Shown here piece by piece: positions 17,727 through 26,823 of a stretch of DNA of 64,000 nt. The position numbers and the translations under genes were made by a program. Each line of letters begins with the position of its first letter. Within the stretch, counting starts at the first letter, position 1. The stretch is from Splendidivirga corallicola (GTDB lineage Bacteria > Bacteroidota > Bacteroidia > Cytophagales > Cyclobacteriaceae). The notes beneath the pieces were generated by a model. It worked only from the letters and a program-made list of their open reading frames with translations. It was not told the origin of the DNA and did not search any database. Location: assembly GCA_030442035.1 (NCBI GenBank), contig JAUJEA010000008.1, positions 248,001 through 312,000 on the forward strand, given 5' to 3'.

Positions 17727-18815
17727 ATGACTAACATCAAAAAATTGTACGGGCCCTACTTGCTGGTTTTGTTTCTTTCAATCAACAACCTATGGGCACA
17801 AGAAAAGGCGAGCATCACATTCGATAATAAGATCCACAAATTTGGAGAAGTTAAGGAAGAAGCAGGTCCAATAGTCCATGAATTTATATTTACCAATACT
17901 GGCAATGCTCCCTTAAAAATCGGCAAGGTTAAAGCCTCCTGTGGTTGTACAACACCGGGATGGTCAACTGACTCTATCATGCCTGGGGGCACAGGTTTTA
18001 TCAAAGCACAATATAATCCCACAAACCGGCCTGGTGCATTTAAAAAATCATTGACCGTTACCTCAAACGCAGAGACAACTGTTTTATTCATTGAAGGACG
18101 CGTAATTCCTAAACCCAAGAAACCTGAGGATGAATACAGAATAAAAATCGGGGGGCTGAGAGTAAAAAGTAAATATTTGAATATGGGTAAAATGACTTCT
18201 GAAAAACCTGTTTCCAAGAATTTTATTGTTTATAATGATAGCAATGATGCTATTAAATTCCTTGAAAATTACGTTGGTCCTGATCATATCAAAGTCACTT
18301 TTGATCCTGAAACACTGCCACCATATGAAAAAGGAACTATTAGACTCACCTATGATCCGAAAGCACGAAACGATCTTGGATACACTTCAGATAACTTAAT
18401 GGTCATCACGGATGAAGCCAGTGATTCAAATAAGCAATTTCATGTTATGGCAACCATTGAAGAATATTTTCCATCAATGACCGCACAAGAGCTGGAAAAT
18501 GCGCCAAAAATATCTTTTGATGAAACATTGCATGACTTTGGAGAAATCAGAAAAGGTGACCTGGCCAGGGCTGATTTTACCATTACTAATATTGGAAAGA
18601 GTCCGTTGAACATCAGAAAAACCAAAGCCAATTGTGGATGTACAGTTTCTAAATTGGCAAAAAATGATATTGAGCCCGGGGAGAGTATTGCATTGAAAGT
18701 AGTGTTCAACTCAACAGGCAAGGTAGGCAACCAGCAAAAATCCATCACGGTCTATTCCAATGATCCTACCGGGCCGACTAAAGTATTGACTATTAAAGCT
18801 AAAATTCGAGAATAG
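17727..18815 (+). CDS. Exported protein with two DUF1573 (ASH/Hydin-like) domains
   Basis: 362 residues with a signal peptide ending near LWAQ (residue 25). Two Ig-like DUF1573 domains flank a middle Ig-like segment (about 145-240). Each shows the hallmark K-A-x-C-G-C-T motif (ASCGCT at about residue 73, ANCGCT at about residue 305) and a T-N-x-G-x-x-P-L strand. DUF1573 proteins are abundant in Bacteroidota, secreted, and of unknown function; the fold suggests protein-protein or surface assembly contacts. The two cysteine-containing motifs may form disulfides in the periplasm. The gene is followed by a bidirectional terminator shared with the convergent acyl-CoA dehydrogenase gene. Confidence 0.9.
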   Translation: MTNIKKLYGPYLLVLFLSINNLWAQEKASITFDNKIHKFGEVKEEAGPIVHEFIFTNTGNAPLKIGKVKASCGCTTPGWSTDSIMPGGTGFIKAQYNPTNRPGAFKKSLTVTSNAETTVLFIEGRVIPKPKKPEDEYRIKIGGLRVKSKYLNMGKMTSEKPVSKNFIVYNDSNDAIKFLENYVGPDHIKVTFDPETLPPYEKGTIRLTYDPKARNDLGYTSDNLMVITDEASDSNKQFHVMATIEEYFPSMTAQELENAPKISFDETLHDFGEIRKGDLARADFTITNIGKSPLNIRKTKANCGCTVSKLAKNDIEPGESIALKVVFNSTGKVGNQQKSITVYSNDPTGPTKVLTIKAKIRE

Positions 18816-18879
18816 AAATTGGAAGAAAACGATCTGGATGGCTGGTAGTAAATTCCGTTTTCAAAAGAATTAAAAAACA

Positions 18880-18903
18880 AAAAGGGATCATTGGATCCCT
18901 TTT
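18880..18903. terminator. Bidirectional terminator between convergent genes
   Basis: A perfect 10-bp stem AAAAGGGATC (18880-18889) / GATCCCTTTT (18894-18903) with loop ATTG. The A and T ends of the stem supply a T-run in both directions. It serves the DUF1573 gene on the plus strand and the glutaryl-CoA dehydrogenase gene on the minus strand. Confidence 0.8.
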
Positions 18904-18924
18904 ATGATTGAAGTCTTATTATCT

Positions 18925-20145
18925 CTACGTGAAGGCCGGGATACCGGTAATTTCATTTCCAAGAATTAATAAATGAATATCATGGGTTCCTTCATAGGTC
19001 ACTACTGATTCGAGATTCATCATATGTCTCATGATAGAATATTCCCCGGTAATGCCCATTCCACCATGGATCTGTCTCGCCTCCCTGGCAATATCAAGTG
19101 CTAACGCTACATTATTTCTTTTAGCCAATGAGATATGTGCTGTTCTTACCTTACCTTCATCCATCATTTTTCCAAGTTTCCAATTGAGCAATTGTGCCTT
19201 GGTGATTTCAGTCAACATTTCAGCCAACTTCTTTTGAACCAATTGAAATGAGGCTATCGGTTTATCAAACTGTATTCTTTCAAGGGCATATCTTCTGGCT
19301 GATTCATAACAATCCATTGCAGCACCAATAGCGCCCCAGGCGATGCCATATCTTGCAGAATCCAAACACATCAAAGGAGCCCCCAATCCATTTTTTCCGG
19401 GAAGCAGATTTTCCTTTGGAACCTTTACATTATCAAATACCAGTTCTCCCGTACAACTTGCCCGGAGCGACCATTTATTGTGTGTTTCCGGTGTGGTAAA
19501 TCCTTCCATACCCCTTTCCACAATCAACCCATGAATTCTTCCTTCCTCATTTTTTGCCCAAACAACAGCGATATCGGCTTGGGGGGAATTGGATATCCAC
19601 ATTTTTGCACCGTTCAAAACGTAATGATCACCGGCATCCTTAAAATTAGTCACCATTCCGGCTGGGTTAGATCCATGGTCAGGCTCCGTTAATCCAAAAC
19701 ATCCAAGCATTTCTCCGGAAGCCAGCTTAGGCAAATATTTCTTTTTTTGGTCCTCCGAACCGAATTTGTAGATCGGATACATCACCAAAGAGCCCTGTAC
19801 AGAAGCTGTAGAACGCATGCCCGAGTCGCCTCGCTCTATCTCCTGCATGATCAGACCATAGGATATATAATCCAGTCCACCACCTCCATATTGCTCGGGT
19901 ACGGTTGGTCCGAAAGCACCTATATCTCCAAACTTCTTTACGATCTCTGTGGGAAAATGTGCCTGCTGACACCATTCTTCGATATATGGGGTAATTTCTT
20001 TTTTTACAAAATCTCGTATTGAAGTCCTGATAAGCTTATGTTCCTCCGTTAAAAGATCATCAACTTCATAGAAATCAGGAGACTCAAATACATCGTTAAA
20101 GGCTCTTTTGCTTGCCTTTTTCTCTTCAAAAGTATTGATAGACAT
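18925..20145 (-). CDS. gcdH: Acyl-CoA dehydrogenase, glutaryl-CoA dehydrogenase type
   Basis: 406 residues, the full length of the family. Acyl-CoA dehydrogenase motifs are visible: CFGLTEPDHGSNP (FAD contact), WISNSPQADIAVVWA, and the C-terminal catalytic base in T-Y-E385-G-T-H-D-I-H. The R-S-T-A-S-V-Q segment and the placement of the base in TYEGTHDIH point to glutaryl-CoA dehydrogenase, which converts glutaryl-CoA to crotonyl-CoA with loss of CO2 in lysine and tryptophan breakdown, passing electrons to ETF. It is divergent from a tryptophan 2,3-dioxygenase gene, which supports this substrate. Another short-chain acyl-CoA specificity remains possible. Confidence 0.92.
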   Translation of the reverse strand: MSINTFEEKKASKRAFNDVFESPDFYEVDDLLTEEHKLIRTSIRDFVKKEITPYIEEWCQQAHFPTEIVKKFGDIGAFGPTVPEQYGGGGLDYISYGLIMQEIERGDSGMRSTASVQGSLVMYPIYKFGSEDQKKKYLPKLASGEMLGCFGLTEPDHGSNPAGMVTNFKDAGDHYVLNGAKMWISNSPQADIAVVWAKNEEGRIHGLIVERGMEGFTTPETHNKWSLRASCTGELVFDNVKVPKENLLPGKNGLGAPLMCLDSARYGIAWGAIGAAMDCYESARRYALERIQFDKPIASFQLVQKKLAEMLTEITKAQLLNWKLGKMMDEGKVRTAHISLAKRNNVALALDIAREARQIHGGMGITGEYSIMRHMMNLESVVTYEGTHDIHLLILGNEITGIPAFT

Positions 20146-20445
20146 GACTCGTTTATTAGGTATTTTTCAGACCTCAAATTTACAAGATTAATATTTAGAT
20201 TTTAGTATAATACCAAAAAGGTAGAAGTGATGTTAAGGGTAAATTCAACCAAAAACATACGCCAAATAGCAGAAATTCCATTTACATGGTGAAAATGATC
20301 TATAAGTAGTTAATTTGCATTGAGTAAGATCATTTTTTTCAATTCAGTTTAATAGTTTATTGATACACTATCTCATTGTATTTTTGAAAGTATCAGGAAA
20401 TAAGTATCAATCCGGTACTGCAGTTGACTGAATAACCAAAGCACC
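20146..20445. promoter_or_regulatory. Divergent promoter region between gcdH and kynA-like genes
   Basis: 300 bases separating two divergent catabolic genes; both promoters must lie here. The sequence is AT-rich with several T-runs. No extended operator palindrome was found by eye. Confidence 0.4.
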
Positions 20446-21411
20446 ATGAATAATACAGAAACGGATCCCAAATTAATCGAGCAACTCAAAAAGCTGGAAG
20501 AGAAATATGAAGCGATGGGTCAGGACTTGTCCTCCTATTTAGATGGACTTTTGTATTCGGATTATCTCAAATATTGGGATTACATTCATCTGGAAACATT
20601 GCTTAGTCTTCAAAATCCAAAGACCGGCTTTAAGGATGAAATAATCTTTATTTGTTACCATCAAATAACGGAATTGTATTTCAAGTTGATTCTTTGGGAA
20701 ATGGAGCAAATTGTAACCGAAGAGGACATAAGCGCAACATCTTTAATCAAAAAGCAAAAAAGGATCAATAACTATTTCCATCAATTGGTTCATTCATTTA
20801 CGGTCATGACAGATGGTATGGATCATGATGAATTTCTAAAATTTAGAATGGCTCTACTGCCTGCAAGTGGTTTCCAATCAGCTCAATACCGTTTGATCGA
20901 AATCTATGCTACGGATCTCAACAATCTGGTGCATGTTGATTTTAAAGATGAATTGGCAAACGAATCAAATATTCAATTGCTTTATGATCAGATCTACTGG
21001 AAACAAGGTGCAAATGAATTAGCCTCAGGTAAAAAGACGCTCACCTTAACACACTTCGAAGAAAAATACTCTGCGTCATTTATTCAAAAAGCCTATGAGT
21101 TGAGGAAAAGCAATTTATGGCAAATATTCAAAGCCAAAATGCAGGATGATCCCGAAAAAGAAACACTCATCGAAGTTCTTAGATCATTTGATCTATTGGC
21201 TAATGTCAATTGGCCTTTGGCGCATTATAAGTCAGCTGTGAGATATCTGCATAAAAAACCGGAAGACATAAAAGCAACTGGCGGTTCCAATTGGCAAAAG
21301 TATTTACCTCCGCGCTTCCAAAAGATCATGTTTTATCCTGAATTATGGTCAGAGGAGGAACTCAAAAACTGGGGTAAAACCTGGGTAGACAAAGAGGTAT
21401 TCGGAAAATAA
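20446..21411 (+). CDS. kynA: Tryptophan 2,3-dioxygenase
   Basis: 321 residues. The family pattern is present from end to end: L-Y-S-D-Y-L near the start, the substrate-pocket histidine in I-C-Y-H72-Q-I-T-E-L-Y-F-K, the substrate-binding segment F-R-M-A-L-L-P-A-S-G-F-Q-S with its Arg, and the likely heme ligand His260 in W-P-L-A-H-Y, followed by the A-T-G-G-S-N-W loop. It would open the indole ring of tryptophan to N-formylkynurenine, using heme and O2. The sequence is a divergent version of the better-known enzymes but keeps every key position. No kynureninase or kynurenine monooxygenase gene is in the window; glutaryl-CoA dehydrogenase is divergent next to it. Confidence 0.92.
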   Translation: MNNTETDPKLIEQLKKLEEKYEAMGQDLSSYLDGLLYSDYLKYWDYIHLETLLSLQNPKTGFKDEIIFICYHQITELYFKLILWEMEQIVTEEDISATSLIKKQKRINNYFHQLVHSFTVMTDGMDHDEFLKFRMALLPASGFQSAQYRLIEIYATDLNNLVHVDFKDELANESNIQLLYDQIYWKQGANELASGKKTLTLTHFEEKYSASFIQKAYELRKSNLWQIFKAKMQDDPEKETLIEVLRSFDLLANVNWPLAHYKSAVRYLHKKPEDIKATGGSNWQKYLPPRFQKIMFYPELWSEEELKNWGKTWVDKEVFGK

Positions 21412-21421
21412 GCGTTATTTT
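21405..21421 (+). terminator. Possible weak terminator at the end of the dioxygenase gene
   Basis: AAAATAA (21405-21411) and TTATTTT (21415-21421) form a 7-bp AT-only stem around GCG, overlapping the stop codon and followed by CTTATTTTA. The stem is weak. Confidence 0.3.
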
Positions 21422-21474
21422 CTTATTTTATATATTGGATAAATTTTCAACCTTATATTCCAAATTGTTGAGCA

Positions 21475-23295
21475 TTGCGTTTCGCTAATTTGATCATATG
21501 GCTCCTTTGCTTTTCTTTTTCTTATCTACAGGCTCAGGTGAGAATACAAAATTACTATGGCACCGAGGGTAATGGCAAAATCTTAAAAGAGGTTTTTCAC
21601 ATGACTGATTCCGGTTCCAATATCCTAAATGGTTCCTATACTTCTTACTTTGTGAATGGAAAAGTGAAAGCCTCCGGGCATTACAGAAACAATCGTGCTA
21701 TAGGTCCTTGGAAATATTATTTTGAGAATGGGGTCATAAAAATGATCGGTGTATTCAACGATAGCACCAGTCTAAGTGAATGGAAATACTATTTTGAAAA
21801 TGGGAACCTAAGCATGAAAGGATCTATCTTGAATGGTAGAAGGACAGCAGACTGGCAATTTTACTATGAACAGGGAGGTGTAAAAAGCAAAGGTAATTTT
21901 GAGCAAGGCAAAAGAAACGGAACCTGGAAGTATTTTTATGAAGATGGAACACAAAAAGCTGAGGCTAACTATAAAGACGACAAAGGGCTGTATAAAGAAT
22001 ACTATCGGTCAGGCCAGGTCAAATCTCAAGGAAGAAATATCAATGGCAAAAGCGACAGTCTATGGATGTATTTCTATGAAAACAAAAAGGTTAAAGCCAT
22101 TGGTCATTATCAAAACGGTCTGAAAGAGGGGAACTGGAAGTACTATCATGACAATGGCAATATTTCTTCGGAAGGCAGTTACACCCATGGTGTCAGTAAT
22201 GGTAAATGGCTCTACTATCATGAAAACGGACAATTAAGTTCAGAAGGCAATGAGAAAGATGGAATAAAAGATGGCTACTGGAAATTATATCATAAGAGTG
22301 GGATTTTTAAAGGTGAAAGCACTTTCAAATTAGGGGAAGGACCGTACAAGGAATACTACGAAAGCGGGAAACTAAAAATGACCGGTCAGATAAAGGATAA
22401 TAAGAACCAGGGAAAGTGGCTTTATTATTACGAAAACGGGAAACTGGAAGGTGAGTGTTTATTTATAAATGGGGTTGGTGAGTTTAAAGGTTATTATGAA
22501 AACGGAAAACTCAGAATGACCGGAACCATCAAAGACGGAGTTAATGTTGGGGTGTGGAAACTTTACAAGGAGAATGGAGAACTGGCTGGCTATTACAATA
22601 CCATTTACGATAATGGTGTCCCTACCTATGAACCTATTGAATCTGATAAGACAGAGACCCGGAACAACCCCTTTCACCAAATCCCTGCCTTTTTGTTCAA
22701 AAGCAAAAAAGTAAAATATTTTCAACCCCGGATCAACGAATTTCGAGGCATTGTCATAGCCACCAATCCGATTGCCACAGTTTTGGGATCACTGCCATTC
22801 TCAGTGGAATATTATTATCAGGAAAGATTGGGATATGAGCTATTCTTTAATTTTCTCAGAGACCCTTTTTTCACCAGTGATGCCAATATTGAGCTCAATA
22901 CCTTGTATAAACGGGGTTATTCAGTGAGATTTCGACAGAAATTCTACCAACAAGATGAATCATTCGGAATGCTTTACTTTGGGCATGAACTGGGCTTCAC
23001 GGCACTGAATCACTTTGCCAATGTCATTGATCCCAACCCGCAGATCGGTCGGTCCTCCATTAGCGCTGATGAGAACAAATTCGAATATGCCATTTTTATA
23101 GGAGACCGGATTATGCGATACGCGGGAGATCCTGGTATTACATTGGATGTTTATTTAGGACTTGGAATAGGTTACAGAAGTTATCGCGAAAAGTTCCGGA
23201 ACAATGATACTTATAAAGAAATATTTGATGATGTATCCAAGTCCAGCCTATCCGTACCTTTAAGGTTTGGCGTGAACATCGGGTATGTATTCTAA
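21475..23295 (+). CDS. MORN-like (YwqK-type) 14-repeat protein with C-terminal barrel-like domain
   Basis: 606 residues from a TTG start; a stop codon lies immediately upstream in frame and the TTG begins a good signal peptide ending at LQAQ. Residues 40-380 hold about 14 repeats of roughly 23 residues with the core W-K-Y-Y-x-E-N-G-x-L-K (for example WKYYFENG, WLYYHENG, WLYYYENG). These are MORN-variant repeats seen in YwqK-family proteins. After a linker, residues 430-606 are beta-rich and end in aromatic strands, consistent with a small outer-membrane barrel or secreted domain. The repeats may form a long beta-sheet rod on the cell surface. YwqK is sometimes called an antitoxin; nothing here supports that role. 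Confidence 0.85.
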   Translation: MRFANLIIWLLCFSFSYLQAQVRIQNYYGTEGNGKILKEVFHMTDSGSNILNGSYTSYFVNGKVKASGHYRNNRAIGPWKYYFENGVIKMIGVFNDSTSLSEWKYYFENGNLSMKGSILNGRRTADWQFYYEQGGVKSKGNFEQGKRNGTWKYFYEDGTQKAEANYKDDKGLYKEYYRSGQVKSQGRNINGKSDSLWMYFYENKKVKAIGHYQNGLKEGNWKYYHDNGNISSEGSYTHGVSNGKWLYYHENGQLSSEGNEKDGIKDGYWKLYHKSGIFKGESTFKLGEGPYKEYYESGKLKMTGQIKDNKNQGKWLYYYENGKLEGECLFINGVGEFKGYYENGKLRMTGTIKDGVNVGVWKLYKENGELAGYYNTIYDNGVPTYEPIESDKTETRNNPFHQIPAFLFKSKKVKYFQPRINEFRGIVIATNPIATVLGSLPFSVEYYYQERLGYELFFNFLRDPFFTSDANIELNTLYKRGYSVRFRQKFYQQDESFGMLYFGHELGFTALNHFANVIDPNPQIGRSSISADENKFEYAIFIGDRIMRYAGDPGITLDVYLGLGIGYRSYREKFRNNDTYKEIFDDVSKSSLSVPLRFGVNIGYVF

Positions 23296-23420
23296 ACTTG
23301 AACCAGAATTTCTCTACGAATCATTCTTGAATGAATCATCATTCAAAATTTTACATGCAACTTTAAGCCTATAACTTTTTAAGTTTGCATAGATTTTAAG
23401 GATAAATACCTTACGCACTT

Positions 23421-25010
23421 ATGCATAAAACAATCTCTCTAAGTCTCTCTCCTAAAGAGGCCTTTAATGAAGCGCTATTTGAAAGCATTGTTCGTTCGAA
23501 GCTAAAATCGGATGGAAAGCAAGGTATTTCCATCAGGCTTAGAAAAAGGTCTATTGATGCTAGAAAGAAGAATATAAAAGTAAATATAGTTGCGGATGTA
23601 TTCTTCAATGAAGACCCTCCGCCACTTATTAATTATAAAAAAGACTTTCCTAATGTTAGTAATGCGGAGCAGGTGATCATTGTTGGTATGGGGCCTGCTG
23701 GCATGTTTGCTGCATTAAAGCTCATTGAAGCAGGAATTAAGCCAGTTATTCTGGAAAGAGGAAAGGATGTCCAGAGCAGAAGAAGAGATCTGGCAGCGAT
23801 CAATAAGCAACATCTGGTAAATCCGGAATCAAACTATTGCTTTGGAGAAGGAGGCGCCGGCACTTATTCCGATGGTAAATTATACACAAGATCAAAAAAA
23901 AGAGGTGATGTTCAAAGGATTCTTGAAGTCCTTGTTGCTCACGGAGCCACCGAACGTATTCTTTATGAATCGCATCCGCACATCGGCACTAACAAGCTTC
24001 CAAAAGTGGTGGCTGATATGAGGAAGAGCATTATTGATGCAGGTGGTTTGATTCTATTCAACACAAAGGTAACGGATCTGATCGTTGAGAGAACCGAAAT
24101 AAAGGGGGTGATCACGCATGATGGGGAAAGAATAGAAGGAGCCGGTGTCATATTGGCGACGGGCCACTCAGCAAGAGACATTTTCGAATTATTACACCAC
24201 AAAAAAATTAGCATTGAGGCAAAACCCTTTGCGCTGGGAGTTCGAATAGAACACGCTCAAAACCTGATTGATAACATTCAATATCACTGTAGTGGTGAAA
24301 GGGATATGATGCTTCCCGCCTCCTCCTATTCATTGGTCCAGCAAGTGCAGACAACCAATGGTCAAAAGGGTGTATTTTCATTTTGCATGTGTCCGGGAGG
24401 TTTTATTGTACCTGCAGCCACGGCTCCGGGGGAAATTGTGGTAAACGGCATGAGTCCATCCAGAAGAGATTCCAAATATGCCAATTCGGGTATCGTTGTA
24501 TCCGTAGAGAATAGTGATTACCCCTCCTTCCAAAAGTATGGCCCGTTGGCCGGCATGTATTTTCAAAGGGATATAGAACAAAAAGCATGGACCATAGGGG
24601 GCAAAACACAAGCTGCACCGGCACAGAGAATGGTAGATTTCCTGCATAAAAAAATCTCGACCTCCCTTCTTGACACAAGTTATCAACCAGGTCTAACATC
24701 AGTAGACATGACCTCTGTCCTACCCCATTTCATTACCGAGGGACTCAAAAAAGGTTTTAAAGGTTTCGGAAAAAAAATGCCCGGATACCTAACAAATGAA
24801 GCGCAAATAATTGGTGTAGAAAGCCGTACATCCTCTCCCGTGATGATACCAAGGGATCGTGACACACTGGAACACATTCAGATAAAACGTCTATACCCAT
24901 GTGGTGAAGGCGCTGGTTACGCAGGGGGAATTGTTTCTGCTGCCATGGATGGAGAGCGTTGCGCTGATGCGATATTGGATAAATACCTAAGCTCCAGAAG
25001 AAAGGCATAG
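23421..25010 (+). CDS. FAD-dependent dehydrogenase of the COG2509 type
   Basis: 529 residues, cytoplasmic. After an N-terminal 85-residue extension, a Rossmann fold begins with V-G-M-G-P-A-G-M-F-A-A (about residue 92). Other flavoprotein segments follow: G-E-G-G-A-G-T-Y-S-D-G-K-L, I-L-A-T-G-H-S-A-R-D, and at the C-terminus P-C-G-E-G-A-G-Y-A-G-G-I. This order matches the uncharacterised FAD-dependent dehydrogenases of COG2509. The redox substrate is unknown. The gene lies between two unrelated units and converges with the sugar dehydrogenase gene. Confidence 0.88.
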   Translation: MHKTISLSLSPKEAFNEALFESIVRSKLKSDGKQGISIRLRKRSIDARKKNIKVNIVADVFFNEDPPPLINYKKDFPNVSNAEQVIIVGMGPAGMFAALKLIEAGIKPVILERGKDVQSRRRDLAAINKQHLVNPESNYCFGEGGAGTYSDGKLYTRSKKRGDVQRILEVLVAHGATERILYESHPHIGTNKLPKVVADMRKSIIDAGGLILFNTKVTDLIVERTEIKGVITHDGERIEGAGVILATGHSARDIFELLHHKKISIEAKPFALGVRIEHAQNLIDNIQYHCSGERDMMLPASSYSLVQQVQTTNGQKGVFSFCMCPGGFIVPAATAPGEIVVNGMSPSRRDSKYANSGIVVSVENSDYPSFQKYGPLAGMYFQRDIEQKAWTIGGKTQAAPAQRMVDFLHKKISTSLLDTSYQPGLTSVDMTSVLPHFITEGLKKGFKGFGKKMPGYLTNEAQIIGVESRTSSPVMIPRDRDTLEHIQIKRLYPCGEGAGYAGGIVSAAMDGERCADAILDKYLSSRRKA

Positions 25011-25077
25011 CTTTCGGAAAGCATCAAAGGTTCGGACTTATGATGAAAGGGAATTTCAATGCGACGTGAATCATATT

Positions 25078-26823
25078 CTATTGCGCACTCATCGATACAT
25101 CCTTGATTTTCCGGATTTTACCATCAGCTTTGCTCATAATATAAAGGTTTTTAAAATGGTCTTCACCGATTCGGAGATCAACCCTTTGATTGTTGACGAT
25201 CTTTTTAAGATCAGTCTCTATGCCCTTATATTGCACCGATAGCTCATACACGGGAGCCATGACTGAGCTATTTTCGATTCTTTCAGTATAGAAAAGCTTT
25301 CCTGAAACAATATCTCCAAAAATATATTTACCTTTCAGCTTTGCGATTTGTCCATCGTAAGTATGCCCTCCACAAATCGCCTGACCTGCATAATGATCGT
25401 ATTGAGCAAAAGGATATTGGTAAACAGTATCTTTTTCTGTCAAAGGGGAAACATTACTAAGATCAAAAGGATCTATTTGATAGTTCCCTTCTCTTACATT
25501 CCAGCCATAGTCTTTACCAGGTTCAACAATATTGAGCTCTTCAAATGATAGTTCTCCCACATCTGCCACAACCAATTTACGATCGCTGGTTCCTGTCCAA
25601 GATATGCGATGAGGATTCCTAAATCCATAAGCCCATATCTCTTTTCTTGTATTGGGATCCTTACTTTCATAATAAGGGTTATCCCGAGGGATACCATATT
25701 GGCCATTAGGACTGTTATTTCCCTGAGGGTCTATTCTGATAATAGTACCTAGAAAGGAATTTAAGCTGTGGCACAGCTGGGGGAAACCCCCAATAGTTGA
25801 ACCTGCATCACCTATACCAATATACAGCATACCATATTCTTTATCTCCAGGCTTTACTTCAGGAACAAAATTCATGTCCTGGACACCATGTATACCGCTT
25901 GGCACATTGATCCGAAGAAGCTCCCTTCTTGTTCCCTTAAAGACATCTGCGGTTGGATCTTCCATTTTCCATTCCGACAGTACCCATTGCATTGCTACCT
26001 TAATGCTATCGGCATAATGGAAATCAGCCGTTTTGCCCTCATATTTTTCAGTGTGTGTAATGTAAATAGCGCCATTTTTCAAATAATCAGGATGAAAGGC
26101 AAAACTTCCCAAACCCGTTCCGAGACCTGGAGCATCAATGAATGAGGCAATTTCCGATCTGATATCCAGAAAAGTTGTAATTTCATTTCCGGCTATTCTA
26201 TAGATAATTCCTCTTTGGTCATTCACGAATATTTGGTTCTTTGAAACAGGGCCCGGCCTCATGTTGGAGATTCTAACCGGTGGTGCATGCTCACTGCTGG
26301 GTGGTAATGTGATAAAGTCCTCTATTTCCAGGACTAATCCTGATGGACGTACAGGTTCTGCGGATGGTTTCTTATCAGGTCTGTTATTCTCAATATCCGG
26401 ATCAAGATCGTTTGCTATAATGGGAATTTTTAAAACCTCCGTTTCATGATCGATATAAGACAATACTGCATGAAGTTGTTGGTCTGTAAGAAATGAGAAA
26501 TCTGGCATATAGGCTCCATATTTATCAAATAATTTCCGGGCTCTCGCATCTCCGGAATCAATGACATCCTTAGGTCTTTTTACAAATTTTTCCAACCATT
26601 CAAAAGCTAATATTTTCGTTGTACCACCCAGTTTTGGTCCAATACCTGCCTTTTCAATCCCATGGCAAGAAGAACAATAGGTTGTGAATACTTTTTCTCC
26701 CTCCTTAAGGATAGTCGGATCCGTAGAATATTTCTTGTGATTCGTTTGGCATCCACCAATTGAAAAAATCAAAATGATACTCAAAGAAATAAATGACTTG
26801 AAAGAATAAAGATTTGTAACCAT
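25078..26823 (-). CDS. Lipoprotein: cytochrome c fused to PQQ-type sugar dehydrogenase
   Basis: 581 residues. The lipobox I-G-G-C places Cys25 as the lipid anchor. A class I cytochrome c domain follows with heme motif C50-S-S-C53-H54 and a likely axial Met in Y-M-P-D-F (about residue 97). Residues 185-575 form a six-bladed glucose/sorbosone dehydrogenase-type propeller, with G-L-G-S-F-A-F-H-P-D-Y, A-Y-G-F-R-N-P-H-R-I-S-W and A-I-C-G-G-H-T-Y. It probably oxidises a sugar or aldose in the periplasm, passing electrons through its own heme. Soluble sugar dehydrogenases of this class use PQQ; whether this organism makes PQQ cannot be seen here. Usual order in other proteins is propeller first, heme second, so the heme-first order is worth noting. 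Confidence 0.9.
   Translation of the reverse strand: MVTNLYSFKSFISLSIILIFSIGGCQTNHKKYSTDPTILKEGEKVFTTYCSSCHGIEKAGIGPKLGGTTKILAFEWLEKFVKRPKDVIDSGDARARKLFDKYGAYMPDFSFLTDQQLHAVLSYIDHETEVLKIPIIANDLDPDIENNRPDKKPSAEPVRPSGLVLEIEDFITLPPSSEHAPPVRISNMRPGPVSKNQIFVNDQRGIIYRIAGNEITTFLDIRSEIASFIDAPGLGTGLGSFAFHPDYLKNGAIYITHTEKYEGKTADFHYADSIKVAMQWVLSEWKMEDPTADVFKGTRRELLRINVPSGIHGVQDMNFVPEVKPGDKEYGMLYIGIGDAGSTIGGFPQLCHSLNSFLGTIIRIDPQGNNSPNGQYGIPRDNPYYESKDPNTRKEIWAYGFRNPHRISWTGTSDRKLVVADVGELSFEELNIVEPGKDYGWNVREGNYQIDPFDLSNVSPLTEKDTVYQYPFAQYDHYAGQAICGGHTYDGQIAKLKGKYIFGDIVSGKLFYTERIENSSVMAPVYELSVQYKGIETDLKKIVNNQRVDLRIGEDHFKNLYIMSKADGKIRKIKDVSMSAQ

Noticed and set aside
21475-23295. Antitoxin role for the YwqK-like protein
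   Set aside because: It has a signal peptide and no toxin gene beside it; the name comes from database labels for the repeat.
24378-24699. Two overlapping open frames of about 100 codons antisense to the flavoprotein gene
   Set aside because: They are shadows of the COG2509 gene, whose flavin motifs are intact on the plus strand.
25007-25022. GCTT/AAGC hairpin between the flavoprotein and dehydrogenase genes
   Set aside because: The stem is only four pairs with a small loop and no T-run, so it cannot be supported as a terminator.
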